In this document: piece by piece, positions 4,978 to 8,361 of the stretch
How the letters are laid out: every line of letters starts with the position of its first letter
Numbering within the stretch: position 1 is the stretch's first letter
Origin: Candidatus Sabulitectum sp.
Lineage (GTDB): Bacteria > Fermentibacterota > Fermentibacteria > Fermentibacterales > JCC-6
Reading direction: 5' to 3'
Assembly (NCBI GenBank): GCA_029934845.1
Contig: JAOZLN010000098.1
Coordinates: forward strand, 1 to 8,361
DNA length: 8,361 bases
Translations under genes and position numbers: made by a program
Notes under the pieces: generated by a model
Databases searched by the model: none
The model's input: only the letters and a program-made list of their open reading frames with translations
What the model was told of the DNA's origin: nothing

Positions 4978-6660
4978 TCAGGGAAGCAGCATCAACTTAA
5001 CCGTACTCTCCTCTGAACAAACCCTGGCTCTGGCATAATAGATGCCTGCATTGGCTCTGTTGCCATTCTGCAATTCACCATTCCATTCAACAGAGGCAGC
5101 TCCTTCAGAAATTGTTTCTGCGGAAAGGGTGTTAACAATTCTTCCCTGTATGTCAAAGATCTCTACAGTTGGATTGCCTTCGCCTGAATTCACTCCCCAG
5201 TTCAGTTGAAGAGTAACAGTGCTGCTGAAAGGGTTAATGGAAGGAACCATTCGAAGAGCAGATTCTACAGGGTCAGTTGAAATACCCAGACCGTCGCCAG
5301 CTGTAAAGTCATACATTGGGCTTCCTGAACTTGACGTGCTTGCTGCAACAAGAATTACCTCATCCTGACTGGAAAGACCGCTGACAGTCAGTGTTCCACT
5401 CTGAGACGCAGCATCTATAGACATTTCATGCACTTCGGTTGCCGCTGTTTCATGAAGAACCAGTGCACGAACTGCAAACACGTTATCATTGTCTCCATCA
5501 AAGGTAAGAACCAGGTCATTGTATGGAATAGTCTTGAAGCGGTAATAATCTGCTGCCCAGTGGTTCACGGACTTTGTTGCCTCTACAGGATATGAAGAGT
5601 ATTGCAAAGCATAGAAAGGTGGAAGGTCATCGCCTGCATAGCCGTACTTCCCTCCTTCTATGGTGGTGTCGTCCAGGAAATTTGCCACTGCCCAGTCTAT
5701 AAAAATATCCTCTGTATTCTCTGTATAGCCGTAGTCTTCAAGAACGGCATCGAACCCGGCCAGGGAATTAAGAGGTTCATGTACAAGAGCATAAACAGAG
5801 GCATGCCCGCCATACTGTTCGAAAAAGTACAGTGACCAGAGATAGGTTTTTATGTAATCCGACCAGTTACCATCCCATACTGTAAGATCCTTATCAGGAT
5901 TGCTGTTGAAGGATGAAATATTATCGGGATTTCCATAAAACCACATTGCCAGCTCGCTGAGCCCCTCGTTGACCCATGTGCTTTCATCATCATCATACTT
6001 CCAGTGGATCATATGCTGGAATTCGTGTGCAACCACAGCATGCATGTAATCCCCTGAAGGTCCGCCCGTACTGGTGGGATTCAGATAGAGTACTTCGCAT
6101 TCGTTGCTGGGATAGTCTGGATATGTTTCATCAGGATACTCATCAAAGAAGAAGAAGAAACCATCTGCATTAACTTTGAAATCGTACCACATAAGATATA
6201 TCCGTTGATCATTATCAAGTTCGTCTGGTGGATCTCCGAATGAAAGACTGTCTATCTCGTAAATTCCCTGGTCGGAATAAGGTCCCGGAGATGAATTTTC
6301 CCAGTGTTCCAGAATGGAATCCACATCGGCCTGATCAATTGATACAAGCCACTCATCATCTTTTACTACAACATATCCTCTATCAGTCTTTCCGCGTACT
6401 GTACACACATGCTGCTCAAAATGAGGCGGCATGGGCTGCCAGATGAACAACCACCATGTCCACGAATCACCGACCTCAGGATTGTCCGGTGGCCCAAGCG
6501 GCACTCCCGGGCTCTCCAGATACACTGCAGGCCCCAGCTCTTCTGGTGGCGGGATCTGCAGATCATGTCTGTAATCAACGTCCTCTGCAAGAACCGCACC
6601 TGCAGAAACTGCCAGAACGGCCATAAGAATCAGCATGGTTTTACCATTAACAATAAACAT
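4978..6660 (-). CDS. Secreted HEXXH zinc metalloprotease with C-terminal FlgD-like tail
   Basis: Using the ATG at 6660 the product has 560 residues. This start has AAGGGGGAG just upstream and gives a clean signal peptide (1-25, cut after AVLA, mature protein from EDVDY). The frame is open to 6723, but the extra 21 residues cover the promoter. The mature N-terminus is Pro- and acid-rich. The zinc site is HEFQH (212-216), with NEGLSE (231-236) supplying the probable third ligand E232. This is a gluzincin-type pattern resembling M30-like peptidases, not the M6 HExxHxxGxxD pattern. A beta-rich region follows. The last ~85 residues (from SINPFSS through VEIFDIQGRIV and GIYYARA to VKLMLLP) resemble FlgD-like or type IX-like sorting tails, suggesting export to the cell surface or medium. 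Substrate is unknown; general protein degradation is likely. Confidence 0.85.
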   Translation of the reverse strand: MFIVNGKTMLILMAVLAVSAGAVLAEDVDYRHDLQIPPPEELGPAVYLESPGVPLGPPDNPEVGDSWTWWLFIWQPMPPHFEQHVCTVRGKTDRGYVVVKDDEWLVSIDQADVDSILEHWENSSPGPYSDQGIYEIDSLSFGDPPDELDNDQRIYLMWYDFKVNADGFFFFFDEYPDETYPDYPSNECEVLYLNPTSTGGPSGDYMHAVVAHEFQHMIHWKYDDDESTWVNEGLSELAMWFYGNPDNISSFNSNPDKDLTVWDGNWSDYIKTYLWSLYFFEQYGGHASVYALVHEPLNSLAGFDAVLEDYGYTENTEDIFIDWAVANFLDDTTIEGGKYGYAGDDLPPFYALQYSSYPVEATKSVNHWAADYYRFKTIPYNDLVLTFDGDNDNVFAVRALVLHETAATEVHEMSIDAASQSGTLTVSGLSSQDEVILVAASTSSSGSPMYDFTAGDGLGISTDPVESALRMVPSINPFSSTVTLQLNWGVNSGEGNPTVEIFDIQGRIVNTLSAETISEGAASVEWNGELQNGNRANAGIYYARARVCSEESTVKLMLLP

Positions 6661-6704
6661 TTGACTCCCCCTTAAATCAGATGTAAACCAAACACAAGCG
6701 ATGA

Positions 6705-6733
6705 AATATATGTTTATCACCATGGTTAGACAA
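6705..6733 (-). promoter_or_regulatory. Promoter of the secreted metalloprotease gene
   Basis: On the minus strand, TTGTCT (-35, 6733-6728) is followed by 17 bases and TATATT (-10, 6710-6705, five of six consensus positions). The start would fall near 6698, with a leader of about 38 bases including AAGGGGGAG before the ATG at 6660. This placement supports the shorter protein start, because the longer frame would begin upstream of the transcript. Confidence 0.6.
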
Positions 6734-6747
6734 ACTGCAACTAGTGC

Positions 6748-6775
6748 TTTGTACGCCTTAATGTTTCGGTATAAT
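6748..6775 (+). promoter_or_regulatory. Upstream promoter with perfect TATAAT
   Basis: A perfect -10 box TATAAT (6770-6775) has TTTGTA (6748-6753, three of six) 16 bases upstream. Transcription would begin near 6782, exactly at the 5' edge of the structured segment described next and about 180 bases before the NifX-like ORF. The -35 is weak, so it may depend on an activator or another sigma factor. Confidence 0.45.
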
Positions 6776-6781
6776 GCGCCG

Positions 6782-6864
6782 CTATGTAATTGAACAAGCA
6801 GCGCTGCTGGGGCTCTGAAGAGCCGGCAGGATGCGAAAGTTTAGGGGATATAGAGTACTAACTT
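6782..6864 (+). promoter_or_regulatory. Candidate structured 5' leader or small RNA
   Basis: Several helices can be drawn on the plus-strand transcript. A closing helix pairs CTATGT (6782-6787) with ATATAG (6848-6853), with one G-U pair. A strong central hairpin spans 6804-6829: five lower pairs, a two-G bulge, then GGCTC-TGAA-GAGCC. A 3' hairpin pairs AAGTTTAG (6837-6844, one T bulged) with CTAACTT (6858-6864). The palindrome AGCAGC-GCTGCT (6797-6808) competes with the lower stem of the central hairpin. The 3' hairpin and closing helix overlap in space, which would allow alternative folds or a pseudoknot. I do not recognise a known riboswitch class, and its function is open. Confidence 0.35.
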
Positions 6865-6892
6865 GACATCGCTTGCATATATCTTTAATTAT
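6863..6892 (+). promoter_or_regulatory. Proximal promoter of the NifX-like gene
   Basis: A perfect TTGACA (6863-6868) is followed by 18 bases and AATTAT (6887-6892, four of six). The start would be near 6899, giving a plain leader of about 66 bases. The -35 overlaps the 3' arm of the structured segment upstream, so the gene may have tandem promoters, one with and one without the structured leader. Confidence 0.45.
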
Positions 6893-6964
6893 GCTTCGGA
6901 ACTGATCAAAGAAAACAACTGTACTCCCAGGCCAAACACCTGTTTAAAGAACCATGGAGAAAAA

Positions 6965-7393
6965 ATGAAATCCTGCAAATTCGCACTGGCCAGCAGTGAC
7001 GGCATTGAATTAACATCAAAACACTTTGGAGATTCAGAACTGTTTGTGCTTGGTGAGATCCTGAATGACGGAACAGTAAATATCACAAAACAGATCAAGA
7101 ATGAATTCAAAGATGTTGACGAAACCACAGCTCACGGATCCACCGAGAAACGGCAGTCAATTATTTCTTATCTGGGTAAGAACATTGATTTCATAATTGC
7201 AGGCCAGATGAGCCCAAACTTCAAGAAGATCAATATGAAAACAAAGGTATGCCCCATCGTATCAGAGATAACAAATATTCAGCAGCTGCTGACCCATCTA
7301 AAAAACAACCTGGATGTTCTGCAGCAGTTAAAGAAAGAAAAAGAAGAAAATGGAACCCCTGATATTCTTAAAATCGGCAACTCACCAGTTTAG
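6965..7393 (+). CDS. NifX/NifB-C-type dinitrogenase Fe-Mo cofactor-domain protein
   Basis: A 142-residue cytoplasmic protein of the Nitro_FeMo-Co family (PF02579 type; NifX, NifY, NifB C-terminus and MTH1175-like stand-alone proteins). The pattern is clear: FALASSDGIELTSKHFG (6-22) and the strand FVLGEI. H57-G58 stands where family members often have His-rich residues, and IIAGQMSP (77-84) is followed by a C-terminal helix. The tail from about 122 is Lys/Glu-rich. The frame is open from a TTG at 6863, but that TTG belongs to a -35 box. The ATG at 6965 has GGAG five bases upstream and starts at the conserved strand. Family members bind Fe-S or Fe-Mo-S clusters; in organisms without nitrogenase the role is unknown. 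No nif gene is visible here. Cys4 and Cys96 are the only cysteines. Confidence 0.82.
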   Translation: MKSCKFALASSDGIELTSKHFGDSELFVLGEILNDGTVNITKQIKNEFKDVDETTAHGSTEKRQSIISYLGKNIDFIIAGQMSPNFKKINMKTKVCPIVSEITNIQQLLTHLKNNLDVLQQLKKEKEENGTPDILKIGNSPV

Positions 7394-7515
7394 TTACACT
7401 GATCCTGCCACCTGTACAGCCGAACAGGGTAACCGAAAAAACCGTTTGCCATGGCGTCAGAATTAACACCTGCACAAACAAGAAGTAACACACCAGTTGC
7501 TGACAATCTTATCAC
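7390..7515 (-). CDS. Possible 41-residue secreted peptide or gene remnant
   Basis: A GTG-started frame of 41 codons reads MIRLSATGVLLLVCAGV, then NSDAMA and NGFFGYPVRLYRWQDQCN. The first 23 residues look like a signal peptide: Arg near the start, a hydrophobic core, and A-M-A before a probable cut at Asn24. That would leave an 18-residue aromatic, basic peptide. GGAGG lies upstream but only two bases from the GTG; the next in-frame TTG (codon 4) is eleven bases away, so spacing is poor either way. Its stop overlaps the last bases of the convergent NifX-like gene by four. I recognise no family. It could instead be the N-terminal relic of a larger exported protein lost by deletion, or a chance frame. 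Confidence 0.3.
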   Translation of the reverse strand: MIRLSATGVLLLVCAGVNSDAMANGFFGYPVRLYRWQDQCN

Positions 7516-7649
7516 AACCTCCAACGAATTTACTTGCTATTCTATACTCTCAATATAGAATGATTCTTGATATTCTACATTGCTGATGTTTAAGCTTCTG
7601 GAAAGAGCAATAATTATTCAGAAACTCTGTCAGGGTAGAATCCGAAGAT
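7516..7649. other. AT-rich intergenic stretch before the S41 peptidase 3' end
   Basis: No coding region of convincing length. It contains the inverted repeat at 7539-7561. Next to the S41 stop codon, on the minus strand, there is a tiny AATC-TTCG-GATT hairpin. No classical terminator with a U-run was seen for the peptidase gene. Confidence 0.5.
7539..7561. repeat. 8-bp-arm AT-rich inverted repeat
   Basis: ATTCTATA (7539-7546) and TATAGAAT (7554-7561) are perfect inverted copies around the seven bases CTCTCAA. A third partial copy, ATTCT at 7571-7575, can pair with AGAAT. It lies 24 bases upstream of the possible small secreted-peptide ORF and 89 bases beyond the S41 peptidase stop. It may be an operator or a weak RNA hairpin; no T-run follows it on either strand. 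Confidence 0.45.
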
Positions 7650-8361
7650 TTACCATTGTGCAGCATCAAAAGATTGTGCTTCAAGATGCTGAAAGGCCGC
7701 TTCCAGAATCGGATCAACACCTGAAGCAAAATCAGCTTCGGTTGCTTCAACAAATACATCGGGAGCGATCCCAACCCCCTCAATAACAGAGGAATCCGGA
7801 CGCAGAACAGTTCGCGACGGGCATACCACATACCATTTGTCAGGTAATTCCCAGTAGATCGCCGGCCAATCCGCAGCACCAGTTGTTGAGTCGCCCATAA
7901 GGGTTACATGGGGCAGTTCCGCCATCTCACAGACAAAAACCTCACTGGCACCGGCATTCATTTCTCCAGTGAGAAGAACAACAGGGTTTTCAAAGAACCA
8001 TCCCTGAGGGTAAAGATTGTATTCCTCCGGCTCGGAAAGCTCATGGGTGTCACACAAGATTCTCTGCTGCCATAAATATCCTGTTCTCAGTTGATCCACG
8101 AACATTCTTGCTGTGTTGTTAACAGGGCTTTCGACACCACCGGAGTTCATTCTGATATCCAGTATCAGACCAGGACTGTCCAGAAATGACTGAAGAACAT
8201 TTCTGAAAAGACTTGTATTGAAATCGCTGCTCCATGAAGAGATCACGAAATAAGGAATGGAATCTTCACCTGCGACGCAGTACCCCCAGATGTCTTCCTG
8301 CATCCACTGGAAACCCCAAGGCTCCAGGTATGACATGAGAATATCCATATCGTAATTCTCA
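7650..8361 (-). CDS. S41-family peptidase, C-terminal part (5' end outside window)
   Basis: The frame is open through the right edge (codons GAG-AAT-TAC-GAT precede the first in-window ATG at 8348), so the N-terminus is missing. About 237 residues remain. Counting from that ATG, the S41/tail-specific-protease core shows GLILDIRMNSGG (60-71), VVLLTGEMNAGASE with the probable nucleophile S135, MGDSTTGAADW (151-161) and EGVGIAPDVFVE near the end. No Lys lies at the spacing used by CtpA-type Ser-Lys enzymes, so it is more like the tricorn/RBP3-type branch. A typical member is exported and has an N-terminal helical and sometimes PDZ domain, none of which can be seen here. Its stop is followed by about 130 AT-rich non-coding bases. 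Confidence 0.83.
   Translation of the reverse strand, partial: ENYDMDILMSYLEPWGFQWMQEDIWGYCVAGEDSIPYFVISSWSSDFNTSLFRNVLQSFLDSPGLILDIRMNSGGVESPVNNTARMFVDQLRTGYLWQQRILCDTHELSEPEEYNLYPQGWFFENPVVLLTGEMNAGASEVFVCEMAELPHVTLMGDSTTGAADWPAIYWELPDKWYVVCPSRTVLRPDSSVIEGVGIAPDVFVEATEADFASGVDPILEAAFQHLEAQSFDAAQW

Noticed and set aside
4978..6660. M6 (immune inhibitor A-like) peptidase
   Set aside because: The zinc motif is HEFQHMIHW followed by NEGLSE, not HExxHxxGxxD, so a gluzincin-type assignment fits better.
6661..6723. 21-residue N-terminal extension of the metalloprotease
   Set aside because: It covers the -10 box and leader of a good promoter, and the shorter start gives a clean signal peptide and a strong ribosome binding site.
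6782..6864. Known riboswitch or ribozyme (cyclic-di-GMP, fluoride, TPP, hammerhead, group II domain V)
   Set aside because: The diagnostic conserved blocks of these classes are absent. GCGAAAG and GAGCCG alone are not enough, so the element is reported as unassigned.
6863..6964. N-terminal extension of the NifX-like protein from a TTG at 6863
   Set aside because: The TTG is the first three bases of a perfect TTGACA -35 box. The extension has no family resemblance, and the ATG at 6965 has a well-spaced GGAG.
6965..7393. Evidence for nitrogen fixation
   Set aside because: A single cofactor-domain protein is common in organisms without nitrogenase, and no nif structural gene is in the window.
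7411..7428. CCTGT/ACAGG hairpin as terminator of the NifX-like gene
   Set aside because: Only five base pairs with an eight-base loop and no U-run downstream; too weak to call.
1..8361. CRISPR array, tRNA/rRNA genes, insertion sequence or prophage
   Set aside because: No regularly spaced repeats, tRNA-like clover-leaf sequences, transposase, integrase or terminal inverted repeats with target duplications were seen.

Overview
The window looks like bacterial chromosomal DNA of moderate G+C (about mid-40s by eye) with tightly packed genes. Three genes for exported or surface proteins lie beside a multi-subunit cation-antiporter operon. The exported metalloprotease ends in a FlgD-like or secretion-tail-like beta domain, a trait common in the FCB superphylum and neighbouring candidate phyla. 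Placement there (for example Fermentibacterota- or Cloacimonadota-like) is inference only. No rRNA, tRNA, CRISPR array or insertion sequence was seen.

Left part (20-3090, minus strand): a TetR-family regulator is followed without a gap by antiporter subunits in the order MrpE, MrpF, MrpG, MbhD/DUF4040, an MbhE-MrpB fusion and MrpC. The window ends where MrpD would be expected. Neighbouring genes overlap by 1, 4 or 8 bases and most have strong Shine-Dalgarno sequences, so this is one translationally coupled operon. The order matches the membrane arm of Mbh/Mbx/Mbs-type complexes rather than the classical Bacillus mrpABCDEFG order. A stand-alone antiporter and the antiporter arm of a larger redox complex therefore both remain possible. 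The promoter before tetR is unusually readable: a perfect TTGACA -35 box, a 17-base spacer containing a 6-base-arm palindrome (likely the TetR operator), and a second, unrelated palindrome just upstream of the -35.

Middle part (3090-6660): after a roughly 280-base non-coding stretch, a plus-strand gene encodes a membrane-anchored SGNH hydrolase (five predicted membrane helices plus a catalytic domain). Convergent to it is a minus-strand gene for a secreted zinc metalloprotease with HEFQH and NEGLSE motifs. The two 3' ends share a 14-bp perfect hairpin.

Right part (6661-8361): a 304-base divergent intergenic region carries a good minus-strand promoter for the protease. On the plus strand it carries a perfect TATAAT box followed by a compact structured segment and then a second TTGACA promoter, all leading to a small NifX/NifB-type iron-molybdenum-cofactor-binding-domain protein. 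Beyond it lie a possible 41-codon secreted-peptide ORF or gene remnant (minus strand), an 8-bp-arm inverted repeat, and the C-terminal part of an S41-family peptidase that runs off the right edge.

Several database-style starts were moved to better-supported internal starts: MrpB to 1056, MrpF to a TTG at 1892, the metalloprotease to 6660 and the NifX-like protein to 6965.
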